Below are positions 10,201 through 18,572 of a DNA stretch of 64,000 nucleotides, in pieces. Below the pieces are notes generated by a model that was not told the origin of the DNA, searched no databases, and was given only the letters and a program-made list of their open reading frames with translations. Position numbers and translations under genes: made by a program. Source of the stretch: Achromobacter sp. Bel (GTDB lineage: Bacteria; Pseudomonadota; Gammaproteobacteria; Burkholderiales; Burkholderiaceae_B); NCBI RefSeq assembly GCF_012928505.1, contig NZ_JABBJN010000002.1, positions 186,001 to 250,000 of the forward strand. Direction: 5' to 3'. Position 1 is the first letter of the stretch. Each line of letters starts with the position of its first letter.

Positions 10201-13200
10201 CGTCCACGAGGGCCATCGGCGCTTGCTCGCCTTCCAGCCGGGCCGTCAGCAGATAGGCTCCGCTGGTGAACGACGCCGAGAATTCCAGCGGACTGTCGCA
10301 CAGGAATCCGAGCGACCGGAGTTCATCCAGCCAGAAGTCGGCGGGTTGCTGCGTGGACAGCTGCGCGCCGTCCTCGCTGGTTTGCCACCAGTTCTGGCGG
10401 CCGCCGAAAACGAAATCGCCCCACGCGGCGGGGTGGGCGCCGCAAACCAGCAGTACGCCATCCTCGCGCAGGCTGGCGCGTGCGTGGCGCAATGCGGCGC
10501 GCGCGGCTTCCAGGGTGTCGAATTCGCAGTGGAAGATAGCCAGGTCGCACTGGGCCGTGGGGGCAACGCCGCCTTCACCGATAAGTTCGGTGCGGGCGTT
10601 GGGGTAGCGTTCCGCTTGCTGATGGACGACGTGTTCCAGCACATCCGCATTATTCGACGCGTAGCAGTAGTCCGCCACGTTGAAATCCAGTGCGTCACAG
10701 CAACTGAAGGCGAAGAGGGGGGCAGCCTGGCCGACTTCGATCACGGCCAGGCGCTGGCCCGCAAGGCGATTGGCTTGCGCCTGCGACAGCACGGTGCGCA
10801 AGGCGGTGCCCAATCGTTGGCCGCTGGCGGCGCCCAAGGCGCTGCGGCCGATCGAGGCAGGCGTGCTGGCGCGCGGGCAGACGGCATCCAGCGTGGCCTC
10901 GCCGCGCAACAGGGCGGGCAGGTGCAGGCCGACGCGGCCGACCGCGTGGACGATCTGCGCGTAGTCCGGATACTCGCGCAGCAGGGTGTTCCAGATGTCC
11001 GCGGAGCCGCTGTCGGTGTTGTCCGGCAGAGGCAACTGGACGCCTGCAGCGATGGCTTCCGCGTAGCCCGCAGCCGTCACGCGCGCGATGGTGTGTTGCA
11101 GCAGCAGCGCGGAGTCCGGCGCATAACGGCACAGTTCGGTGATCAGCGCGTACGGCACAAGCCGGCCGTCTGGCGCGAGTTGGCGCAGCGCATCCAATGA
11201 AAAGCCATAGCACAGGCTTTCCAGCAGCGGATCGACTTCTTCCGCGTAGCGCGCATGCGCGCCGTCTTCGACGCAATCGGCGACCGCGTCGGCCAGGGCG
11301 GCGCGCAGTGTGGCGTGGTCCAAGGACGTAGGGCCGAACGGCGCGTACGGACGCGGCGTGGCGACGATGTCCAGGAAATTGAGATGGTCGGCGGCCGGCT
11401 TGCGCAGCCGGATGCTGCGGAACCGCGCCTGCTCGACGGCGGCAATCTGTTCGCCGGCGGCGTTGTAGAGTTCGAAGCTGGCGGTCAGCGAATGCGGTGC
11501 CCGGCGTTCCAGCCGCACGCGCGCGGCCGCAGGCTGGCCGGCCTTCGCGTGCAGGCTCAGGCGCCCGATCTTGGAGGGCACGAAAGCAATGCCCTGGCCC
11601 ATGGCCGGATCATTGCGCAGCAACTGGATGATCAGCTGGAACGTGCAATCCAGCAGCGCAGGATGCAGATGCGTGGCGCCAAGCTCGCTTTCGATGACGG
11701 GATCGGCTTGCAGGACCGCCACGACGCTGCTGTCCGATTCCATCCAGCCGTGCGATACGGCGCGGAAGGCCGTACCGTAATCCAGGCCGACGGCGCGGGT
11801 CAGGGCTTCATGGGAGTCGCCGGTAAAGTCTGGCGCGCGGGTCGGCAGGATCAGTTTGGCCTGCGTGAGGCGCGCCGAGCCGGCTTCGCGCAGCAGGCGG
11901 CCGCTGGCGTGCTTGACCCACGGTTCCGTGCTGTTGTTGTCCTTGGCGTTGATGCGGAACCGGCCGTCGGCGTCGTCCAGCAGGAAACGCGTCAATTTAC
12001 TGGGCGAGGCGTTCAGCAGCAGCGGGGCGTGGATTTCCAGTTCTTCCAGCTCGGCATAGTCGCCATCCTGCCACTGCAGCGCGGCTGCCAGGGCGATTTC
12101 GGCGAAACCGGTTCCGGGAAAGACGACTGCGTCACCGACGACGTGGTCGGCCAGCGTGGGATGAGACTGCGTGTCCAGCTGGTTTTGCCAGGAATGCTCA
12201 TGCTGCTGCAACGGGTACCCCAGCAGCGGATGCACCTGGCGCCGCGACAGCAGGCCAAGCGATTCCGGCGTGGTGGGATGCCAATGGCGCTCGCGCTGCC
12301 AAGGATAGGTCGGCAAGTCGACCGCCGTGCCTTCCCACGGGAAGAGCGACTGCAGGTCGAGCTGGCCGCCGCTGGCGATGACTTGCCCGGCAGCGGTCCA
12401 GATTTTTTCGGGATCGTCGCCGCCGCGCGTGGCAGTGCTGAGCACTCGGCCCTGCATGTCGGCGGTTTTGAGCGTGTCGTTGAGGTACGAGCGCAACAGC
12501 GGATGCGGACCGACTTCGACAAAAATGTTGTTGCCTTCGGCGGCCAGCTGATTGGCGGCCTGCTCGAAGCGGACGGGTTCGCGTACGTTATGCCACCAGT
12601 AGTCGGCGGTCAGCAAGGCGCCGTCGAGTGGGGCGCCGGTGACGGTGGAGTAGAAGGGGACGTCGTTCGCGCGCGGCTGGATGCCCGCCAGCGATTCGTA
12701 GATGCCCGCTTCGATGCCATCCATGGCCGGGCTATGGAAAGCGTAGTCCAGATCCAGGCGCCGGAAGAACAGGGCCTGCTCGGCCAACGCCCCTTCAAGC
12801 ACGCTCAAGGCTTCGGGCGCGCCGGCCACGGTCGCGCCGCGGCTGCTGTTGAAGCCAGCTACGCAGACACGGTCGCCCAGGTTGTGCTGGGCGATCAGCG
12901 CCAGCGCTTCTTCACCGCTGATGCCCACGGCCGTCATGCGGCCCTGGCCCTTGGTTTCGCCTTGTAGGCGGCTGCGCTGGAAGATGACGCAGACGGCGTC
13001 GGGCAGGCTCAGGGCACCGCAGGCCCAGGCGGCCGCGACTTCGCCGACGCTGTGGCCGATGACGGCGGACGGCACGACGCCGCGTTGCGCCAGCATGCGC
13101 GTGATGCCGACTTGCAGCGCGAACAGCGCGGGCTGGGCGATTTCGGTGCGTTCATAGCGGTCGTCGCCGTTCTCGCCGGCCAGTTCCTTGTGCAGCGAGA

Positions 13201-14911
13201 AATCCGCGTACTGCGAGAACAGGGCGTCGACTTCGTCGATGGCGGTGGCGAAAACCGGGTCTGCCAACAAGCGGCGCCCCATTTTGGCCCATTGCGAACC
13301 ATTGCCCGAATAGACCATGACGGGGCCGCGCGCTTGTTTCAGCGCGGTACCGACTGTCACTTCAGGATTGGGCTCAGCATCGTCGGAAAATTGCTGGAGC
13401 AGGTCGGCAACGGTGTTGCAATGGGTACCGAAGACCACGGCGCGTTCTGCGTGCCAGTCGCGCCGCATCGCGGCGTGATAAGCCGCGTTGTACAGGAATT
13501 TGGCAGGCTGGCCGCGCAAGGCCTCCGCCATCTGCCGCGCCGCGGCTTTCAACGCTTGGGGGGACTTGCCGGACACCAGCACCGGAATCGGAGCGGTCTT
13601 GGCCATTTTGCCTTCCGCGGCCGGGCTGCGCTGTGGCGCGCTTTCCAGGATCACGTGGGCATTGGCGCCGCCGAAGCCGAACGAGTTCACGCCGACGACA
13701 AGCTTGCCCTTCTGGCGCAGCTTGCGGTTCTGGGTGACGACGTCCAGGTTCCAGTTCTGGAACTCGATCTTGGGGTTGAGCGTCTTGATGCCGATGGTGG
13801 CCGGCACCACGCGATGTCGCAGCACATACATCGCCTTGACCAGGCCGGCGACGCCGGAGGCGGCTTCGAGGTGGCCCAGGTTGCTCTTGACCGAACCGAT
13901 GGGCAGCGGCGCGTCTTTGCCGCGCTGCTGGGCCAGGGCGGCGCCGATGGCGCGCGTCTCGATCGGATCGCCGACCGCGGTGCCGGTGCCGTGCGCTTCA
14001 AGATAATCGATGTCGGCGGGCGAGATGCCCGCCTGTTCGTAGGCCTGGCGCATCAGCGTGGCCTGGGCGTCGGCGCTGGGCACCGTCAAGCCTGACTTGC
14101 GGCCGTCGGTGTTGACGGCCGACCCGGCCACGACGGCCAGGATGTTGTCGCCGTCGGCGACGGCCCGGTCGTAGTCCTTCAGCAGGAAGATGCCGCCGCC
14201 TTCCGATCGGACGTAGCCGTCACCTGCCGCGTCGAAGACATTGCAGCGCCCGCGCGGCGACAGCATCGATGCCTTGGAAAATGTAATGAAACCGTAAGGG
14301 TGGAGGTGCAGACTCACGCCTCCAGCAAGGGCCTGGCTGCATTCGCCCGAAACGATGGCGCGACATGCCTGGTGGAAAGCCACCAGCGATGACGAACATG
14401 CCGTGTCCATGGCGATGCTGGGCCCGCGCAGGTCGAAGAAATACGAAAGGCGATTGGCGGCGATGCTGGCGGTATTGCCCGTCGCCATCGATGCGTCGAC
14501 GGCGTTCAGGTCTTCAGCCAGGCGATACGCGTAGTCGGAGCTGGCGATGCCAATGTAGACGCCGCAGTTCGTGCCGCGAAGGGTGGACGGGCGCACGCCC
14601 GCCTGTTCCATGGCTTCCCAGCTCATTTCCAGCAGCAGGCGTTGCTGGGGGTCCATGAGGGCGGCTTCGCGCGGGGAAATGCCGAAGAAGCCGGCATCGA
14701 AACCGGCGATGTCGCCAATCGAGCCGGCGGCAAAGGTATAGGCCGTGCCCGGGTGATCCTTGGCGGGGTGCAGATAGGCGTCGGCGGACCAGCGGTCCTC
14801 GGCAACGCGGGAGACTAGGTCACGGCCTTCCAGCAGCGCTGGCCAGTAGTTGTCTACAGTGGTGCTGGGGAATCGGAACGATAATCCGATGACGGCAACG
14901 CGCTTAGCCAT
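7292..14911 (-). CDS. Highly reducing type I polyketide/fatty-acid synthase, KS-AT-DH-psiMT-psiKR-ER-KR-ACP (WcbR-like)
   Basis: A 2,539-residue single-module synthase with AAGGA seven bases before its ATG. Domains by eye: ketosynthase 1-430 (DTACSSS, Cys172; HGTGT, His307; GHLEAASG, His347); acyltransferase 530-815 (GHSVGE, Ser621; YAFHS at 723, nearer to malonyl-type HAFH than methylmalonyl-type YASH); dehydratase 893-1170 (ADHVVGDAVVFPG, His923; LLDCTFQ, Asp1088); a degenerate methyltransferase-like region 1190-1560; KR structural half 1575-1770; enoylreductase 1790-2110 (HGAAGGVGIAA); ketoreductase 2136-2370 (TGGLGGFG; Ser2271; Tyr2284); ACP 2415-2490 (GLDSL, Ser2448). There is no thioesterase; only about 45 residues follow the ACP. 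A full reducing loop used iteratively would give a saturated acyl chain on the ACP. Length and neighbours match WcbR of Burkholderia capsule clusters (recalled, not searched). Confidence 0.93.
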   Translation of the reverse strand: MAKRVAVIGLSFRFPSTTVDNYWPALLEGRDLVSRVAEDRWSADAYLHPAKDHPGTAYTFAAGSIGDIAGFDAGFFGISPREAALMDPQQRLLLEMSWEAMEQAGVRPSTLRGTNCGVYIGIASSDYAYRLAEDLNAVDASMATGNTASIAANRLSYFFDLRGPSIAMDTACSSSLVAFHQACRAIVSGECSQALAGGVSLHLHPYGFITFSKASMLSPRGRCNVFDAAGDGYVRSEGGGIFLLKDYDRAVADGDNILAVVAGSAVNTDGRKSGLTVPSADAQATLMRQAYEQAGISPADIDYLEAHGTGTAVGDPIETRAIGAALAQQRGKDAPLPIGSVKSNLGHLEAASGVAGLVKAMYVLRHRVVPATIGIKTLNPKIEFQNWNLDVVTQNRKLRQKGKLVVGVNSFGFGGANAHVILESAPQRSPAAEGKMAKTAPIPVLVSGKSPQALKAAARQMAEALRGQPAKFLYNAAYHAAMRRDWHAERAVVFGTHCNTVADLLQQFSDDAEPNPEVTVGTALKQARGPVMVYSGNGSQWAKMGRRLLADPVFATAIDEVDALFSQYADFSLHKELAGENGDDRYERTEIAQPALFALQVGITRMLAQRGVVPSAVIGHSVGEVAAAWACGALSLPDAVCVIFQRSRLQGETKGQGRMTAVGISGEEALALIAQHNLGDRVCVAGFNSSRGATVAGAPEALSVLEGALAEQALFFRRLDLDYAFHSPAMDGIEAGIYESLAGIQPRANDVPFYSTVTGAPLDGALLTADYWWHNVREPVRFEQAANQLAAEGNNIFVEVGPHPLLRSYLNDTLKTADMQGRVLSTATRGGDDPEKIWTAAGQVIASGGQLDLQSLFPWEGTAVDLPTYPWQRERHWHPTTPESLGLLSRRQVHPLLGYPLQQHEHSWQNQLDTQSHPTLADHVVGDAVVFPGTGFAEIALAAALQWQDGDYAELEELEIHAPLLLNASPSKLTRFLLDDADGRFRINAKDNNSTEPWVKHASGRLLREAGSARLTQAKLILPTRAPDFTGDSHEALTRAVGLDYGTAFRAVSHGWMESDSSVVAVLQADPVIESELGATHLHPALLDCTFQLIIQLLRNDPAMGQGIAFVPSKIGRLSLHAKAGQPAAARVRLERRAPHSLTASFELYNAAGEQIAAVEQARFRSIRLRKPAADHLNFLDIVATPRPYAPFGPTSLDHATLRAALADAVADCVEDGAHARYAEEVDPLLESLCYGFSLDALRQLAPDGRLVPYALITELCRYAPDSALLLQHTIARVTAAGYAEAIAAGVQLPLPDNTDSGSADIWNTLLREYPDYAQIVHAVGRVGLHLPALLRGEATLDAVCPRASTPASIGRSALGAASGQRLGTALRTVLSQAQANRLAGQRLAVIEVGQAAPLFAFSCCDALDFNVADYCYASNNADVLEHVVHQQAERYPNARTELIGEGGVAPTAQCDLAIFHCEFDTLEAARAALRHARASLREDGVLLVCGAHPAAWGDFVFGGRQNWWQTSEDGAQLSTQQPADFWLDELRSLGFLCDSPLEFSASFTSGAYLLTARLEGEQAPMALVDADAGNSPANWLILGDRNPEHGAGLAQSLEAKLKAAGHHVRLAIQAAPDDLDGLLRNGATGPVNHVIHLDGLAWADAHQTPEALLALQTRRCATAAAVIQACERTQTAATVWLVTADAVQYLRHAPEAPAAMHALNDAALWGYGRTLANEASNYRIRMVDLPLAHAGDLVDALIRELTCVDSEDEIIFDESGARYAPRLRHAPRPAHAAASDAASHAVRLGFEFPGQLRNLRWESCPAPAPADDELEVRIEATGLNFRDVMYALGLLSDEAIENGFAGPTLGLEFSGTVTRVGSDVDGYAVGDAVVGFGPASFGDRVLTKPSAISHIPEGFSFEAAATIPSTFFTVYYALHHLARLEEGEKILIHGAAGGVGIAAIQFAQWLGADIYATAGSDEKRDLLRLLGVRHIYDSRSLSYADEILADTGGRGVDVVLNSLAGEAINRNLRVLKPFGRFLELGKRDFYENTRIGLRPFRNNISYFGIDADQLMNERPDLTQRLFGEMMALFREGALHPLPYSVFDANDIVDAFRYMQQARQIGKIVVTYRNGISGVHTPIPQAAPGLALPADATYLVTGGLGGFGLRTAQWLADKGARHLILISRSGPVTEAAQAALSAFEAQGVRVHAAACDVTDREALARLLDDTARNMPALRGVVHAAVVIDDGLARSATPAQIERTLAAKVLGAQHLHELTRALPLDLFVFYSSATTLFGNPGQSNYVAANGWLERLAAQRRAEGLPATCVRWGAIDDVGFLARNQKIKDALQSRMGGGALASQVALDALEDMIVADVSGLGVLELDWRALSRFLPSANLPKFSEIARQAGDNGDDDSGADDIAHLIATLDDAALHERFTDMLKAEIGEILRVSPDKIEATRSVYDMGLDSLMGVELVVALENRFGIRLPVMALNESPTPAKLAERLVLLLRDEHDDQTDAVTASVQQVVASHAAEVGSSTVSDFVDEIKMNGSLPMQRMIQ

Positions 14912-15597
14912 GCAGTGTCCTTCTTGCCGCGTCGTGCTGCGACGTGGAATATGAGAATGCGGTCAAGCCGCAAGGGGAATGGGAGCCGGTAACGGCCAGG
15001 GTGCCGGAATGGCCGGACGCCTTGTCGATCAGACCAAGACTGAGTCTGTGCCTGATGGTCAAGTGCGGCCGATGCGGCCCGATATGGCGGTTCTCCCTGT
15101 TGCTGCCATCGCGCGGACGGCCCCCTTGTACTGGACACTGCGCGGGCGCCGCTGCCGGAGCGCCTTGAAAATTCTCGTTATTCTCATTACTTGAGTCTTG
15201 TGTTTTCCAGCTAGACCGACGCCTTCTCTTCCACCTGTCAGGACAAAGGCGGGGCATTTGTGCGGTGCACGAGCAGAAACAATTTGATTTAAACAGAATG
15301 ATTTTACTGTACGCCGAGATTCAACTGATTACAGGCCAAGGCACGCCGCCGCTGGCTTCTCTGGCAAACACGGGCAAGCCTTTCATTTCGCTGTCTTCAA
15401 GCCTCTTGGGGGCGTAGGATATCAATCATATGTAACTTTTATTGGGCAAGATTAATCAAAACGATTCAGATCCGATGAAAACCGGGTTCATTTGCGTTAC
15501 TGCCTGCAAAGCTTGCAATGATTGGGTCGCAAGCGGTCGAAATTCGGAATATTCCAAGTCGTTGGCCCCAAGCTGTTGACCCCACAGATTCAGCGCG
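14912..15597. other. Long intergenic region upstream of the polyketide synthase
   Basis: This gap of almost 700 bases holds no gene I can support. The half next to the synthase is GC-rich; 15,250-15,480 is clearly A+T-rich and is the probable promoter zone for the leftward synthase/oxoamine-synthase operon. On the minus strand a TATGAT hexamer (15,425-15,430) could be a -10 box, but it has no good -35 partner. The implied long leader could carry regulation, but I see no riboswitch or recognised operator. Confidence 0.45.
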
Positions 15598-15623
15598 AAA
15601 AAAAACGCGTCAAAGACGCGTTT
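15598..15623 (-). terminator. Rho-independent terminator of the hydrolase gene
   Basis: On the minus strand the arms AAACGCGTC and GACGCGTTT form a perfect 9-bp stem with a three-base loop, followed by a run of T (the A run at 15,598-15,605 on the plus strand). It lies about 30 bases after the stop of the leftward hydrolase gene and isolates it from the synthase operon. Confidence 0.85.
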
Positions 15624-15654
15624 CATAGTCGGCTGGGCGTATTGTCGCCGCAAA

Positions 15655-16263
15655 TCAGGGCAAGCTGCAAACCGGCACGGGCGGGATCCGCTTGGCGGGC
15701 GTCGGGATTCGCCAGGATGCGCGGCGGCGCAGCGCGCCGAATATCTTGAGTCCCTGGGGCCAGTCGGCCAGGCCGCTTTCGGCATTGATGTGCCCGGCGC
15801 CGGGAAGCACGACCACCCGGCTGCCCCAGTCCTGAGCGAAGGCGCGGGCACGTTCCAGTCGGCAGTAGGGGTCGTTGTCGCTGATGACTACCACGCTTTG
15901 GAATGACAGTGGTTGGCGCGCGATGGGGGCGAACCCGCGCAGGCAGGCCGGGGCATCGGCGCGTTCCACGTCCGCTGGCGCCACCAGCAGGGCGCCAGCG
16001 ACCTTTACCCTCAGCGGAACAGGCAGGGCGGCGCTGATCAGGCAGCCCAGGCTGTGGGCGATCAGCAGCACCGGGCTGCGGGCCTGGTCGATTTCTGCCG
16101 CGAGGGTTGAAATCCATTCTGGCGCCGCCGGGTTTTCCCAGTCGCGCTGCTGGATGCGCACCGCATGGGGCAGCAGCGTCGCCCAGCGGGATTGCCAGTG
16201 GTCCGGTCCGGAGTTTTTCCATCCGGGGACGATGATCGGTTGGAGTCTCATGGCGGCCATCAT
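15655..16263 (-). CDS. RBBP9/YdeN-family alpha/beta hydrolase
   Basis: A small serine hydrolase of about 200 residues. The family signature IIVPGWKNSGPDHWQSRW opens the protein, the nucleophile elbow is AHSLGCL, the acid is in DNDPYC, and the histidine is in PGAGHINAESG, so the catalytic triad is complete. The physiological substrate of bacterial members is generally unknown. ATG 16,263 has AGGG upstream at suitable spacing; ATG 16,251 (MRLQPII) is an equally plausible start and agrees better with typical family N-termini. The gene is divergent from the binding-protein gene at 16,522 and ends in its own terminator. Confidence 0.85.
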   Translation of the reverse strand: MMAAMRLQPIIVPGWKNSGPDHWQSRWATLLPHAVRIQQRDWENPAAPEWISTLAAEIDQARSPVLLIAHSLGCLISAALPVPLRVKVAGALLVAPADVERADAPACLRGFAPIARQPLSFQSVVVISDNDPYCRLERARAFAQDWGSRVVVLPGAGHINAESGLADWPQGLKIFGALRRRASWRIPTPAKRIPPVPVCSLP

Positions 16264-16521
16264 GCCGCGGAGCCCTAGTAACTCAAACGAATATATCGTC
16301 CTTTGCATAGATGGCGGCGGGTATAAAGCGCGGCCTGTGCATGATGCGGCACCCACGTGCCCGGAGCGCGCCGGAAGTCGGGCCGGATGGGCTCCAAATA
16401 CAGGGATTTTTCAGTGTATGCTTGCCGTGCACATGCACAGTAACGGGGCGTGACCACATCGGTTTCCGGCGTCCGCCCGGTTCAAAAACCAACGATTACA
16501 AGCGATTAGAGGAGTCCACTC

Positions 16522-17649
16522 ATGAAGCCAGTATTTCGTCTGACCCCGGTCATCGCGGCGCTGGGCGTCGCCGCTGGCCTGACGTTTGCGGCGGGAGCGC
16601 AAGCGCAAACCATCAAGATCGGCGTGGTGGGTCCCACCACCGGCGCCGTCACCCAGTATGGCGATATGGTCCGTGAAGGCGTCGACACCGCTGTCGAGCG
16701 TATCAACGCCGCTGGCGGCGTGAATGGCAAGAAGCTCGAAACCGTTGTGATCGACGACGGCTGCGAGCCCAAGCAGGGCCCGGTCGCCGCCAATCGCGTC
16801 GTCAATAGCAAGATCGGATTCGTGGTGGGCCACGTGTGCTCGGGCGCGACCATTGCCGCCGCGGACATCTACAACAATGAAGGCGTCGTCATGGTGACGC
16901 CGTCGGCCACGGCGCCGGCCGTGACGGACGGCAAGAACTACGAGTTCATCTTCCGCACGATCGGCCGCGACGACCAGCAAGGTCCCGCCGCCGCCAAGTT
17001 CGTGCTGGAGAAGATCAAGCCGAAGAAGGCCGCCGTGCTGCACGACAAGCAGTCGTATGGCCAGGGCATCGCCACGGCCGTCAAGAATGACCTGGAGAAG
17101 GGCGGCGTGCCGGTCGCAGTGTTCGAAGGCATCAATGCCGGCGACAGCGACTATTCGGCCGTGATCACCAAGTTGAAGAGCCAAGGCGTCGATTTCGTCT
17201 ACTACGGCGGTTACCACCCGGAAATGGGCCTGCTCCTGCGTCAGGCAGCCGAGCAAGGCGTGAAGGCCAAGTGGATGGGACCGGAAGGCGCGGGCAACCC
17301 GGACATCAACGCCATCGCCGGCGACGCCGTCGAGGGCATGTTGCTGACGCTGCCGGCCGACTTCACCCAGAACGCCGCCAACGCCGACATCGTCAAGTCT
17401 TTCGAAGCCAAGAAGCGCAACGCCGGCGGCGCCTTCCAGATGACGGCCTACACGGCTACCCAGGTCATTGCGGACGGCATCAAGGGCGCGGGTTCGGACG
17501 ACCCGACCAAGGTCGCCAAGTACATGCATGCCAATTCCTTCGATACGCCGATCGGCAAGGTGTCGTGGAACAAGCAGGGCGACTTGACGAACTTCTCGTT
17601 CGACGTGTTCACCTGGCACAAGGATGGTTCCAAGACCGTCTACAAGTGA
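16522..17649 (+). CDS. LivK-like branched-chain amino-acid ABC transporter binding protein (orphan copy)
   Basis: A 375-residue periplasmic binding protein of the Leu/Ile/Val type I fold. A Sec signal peptide ends near AGAQAQ|TIKIG (residues 27-33). GAVTQYGDMVREGVD, VIDDGCEPKQGP, CSGATIAAA, FRTIGRDDQQGP and GINAGDSDYSA are all typical. GAGGAG lies just upstream of the ATG. It is a close collinear paralogue of the livK at 28,621 but has no permease or ATPase genes beside it and is closed by a terminator, so it is monocistronic. It may lend a second specificity to the livHMGF transporter encoded 12 kb downstream; that is inference. Confidence 0.92.
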   Translation: MKPVFRLTPVIAALGVAAGLTFAAGAQAQTIKIGVVGPTTGAVTQYGDMVREGVDTAVERINAAGGVNGKKLETVVIDDGCEPKQGPVAANRVVNSKIGFVVGHVCSGATIAAADIYNNEGVVMVTPSATAPAVTDGKNYEFIFRTIGRDDQQGPAAAKFVLEKIKPKKAAVLHDKQSYGQGIATAVKNDLEKGGVPVAVFEGINAGDSDYSAVITKLKSQGVDFVYYGGYHPEMGLLLRQAAEQGVKAKWMGPEGAGNPDINAIAGDAVEGMLLTLPADFTQNAANADIVKSFEAKKRNAGGAFQMTAYTATQVIADGIKGAGSDDPTKVAKYMHANSFDTPIGKVSWNKQGDLTNFSFDVFTWHKDGSKTVYK

Positions 17650-17725
17650 TGCCGCAGCAGGCCTAGGGCGACAGGCCCTATCGCCTGCGGCATCGGATGC
17701 GGACCCGCAAGCGTCCGCATGACCA

Positions 17726-17761
17726 CCGGGCCGGAAGCCACAGACTTCCGGCCCGGTTTTT
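17726..17761 (+). terminator. Rho-independent terminator after the orphan livK-like gene
   Basis: GGGCCGGAAG (17,728-17,737) and CTTCCGGCCC (17,745-17,754) form a perfect 10-bp stem with a seven-base loop, followed by GGTTTTTG. A second hairpin (ATGCGGAC/GTCCGCAT, about 17,696-17,720) precedes it. Confidence 0.88.
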
Positions 17762-17870
17762 GCATTTGAGCGCCACCAGCCGGGAACCGGACCGCCATTG
17801 CGGTGTCGAACGGCCGGACCACCGCCCGCGAAAGCGCAGCGGCCCCTAGACCTACTCTTGTCCGCACATT

Positions 17871-18572
17871 ATGACCAAGGCCCTATTAGTCGAAGACGAT
17901 CCCAAGCTGTCGCGCCTGATCGCGCAGTTCCTGGAGCAACACGGGTTCAACGTCGCCCAGGCCTACCGTGGCGACCATGCCGTGGAAGCGTTCCGCCGCC
18001 ACGAGCCGGCGATCACCATCCTGGACCTGATGCTGCCCGGCCGGGACGGGCTGCAAGTGTGCCGCGACCTGCGCGCATTTTCGTCCGCGCCCATCTTGAT
18101 GCTGACCGCGCGCGAGGACGATCTGGACCAGATCCTGGGCCTGGAGTCCGGCGCTGACGATTACGTCATCAAACCCGTGGAGCCCCGCGTGCTGCTTGCG
18201 CGAATCCGTGCACTGATGCGGCGCCACAACCAGCTGGACGAGCCGCCGGAGCACTTGGAGTTCGGGCCGCTGACCATCGACCGGCGCACGCGCGCCGTCG
18301 TCCATGCCGGCGTCGAAGTCGATCTGACGACGATGGAATTTGAGATGCTCTGGGCGTTGGCCAGCCAGGCCGGCCAGGTATTGACCCGTGACGACTTGCT
18401 CAATGCCGTGCGGGGCATTGAATTCAACGGGCTGGACCGCAGCGTGGATGTCTGCGTAAGCAAGCTGCGCCGCAAACTGGACGACGACCCGCGCGATCCG
18501 GCGCGCATCAAGACCGTGTGGGGCAAGGGCTATCTGTTCTCGCCCAAGGCGCACGAGGGCGGCGATGCTTAA
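17871..18572 (+). CDS. OmpR-family response regulator, RstA-like
   Basis: A 233-residue DNA-binding response regulator. The receiver domain (1-115) has the acidic pair in LLVEDDP, the phospho-acceptor Asp52 in ILDLMLPGRDG, Thr in LMLTARE and Lys in YVIKPVEP. The C-terminal winged helix (130-228) contains LTTMEFEMLWALA, GIEFNGLDRSVDVCVSKLRRKL and VWGKGYLF; the NGLDRSVD stretch is typical of RstA. It overlaps the downstream kinase gene by eight bases and is its cognate regulator. A triplicated ACAAA motif ahead of the following genes is a candidate target. Confidence 0.92.
   Translation: MTKALLVEDDPKLSRLIAQFLEQHGFNVAQAYRGDHAVEAFRRHEPAITILDLMLPGRDGLQVCRDLRAFSSAPILMLTAREDDLDQILGLESGADDYVIKPVEPRVLLARIRALMRRHNQLDEPPEHLEFGPLTIDRRTRAVVHAGVEVDLTTMEFEMLWALASQAGQVLTRDDLLNAVRGIEFNGLDRSVDVCVSKLRRKLDDDPRDPARIKTVWGKGYLFSPKAHEGGDA

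Noticed and set aside
11255-12967. Long plus-strand open frame (570 codons) inside the synthase gene
   Set aside because: It is antisense to the AT/DH part of a well-supported synthase; its translation has no family pattern. High GC content produces such frames.
14904-15257. Leftward 117-codon frame before the synthase
   Set aside because: It overlaps the synthase start, is rich in Arg and Ser without structure, and lacks a ribosome site.
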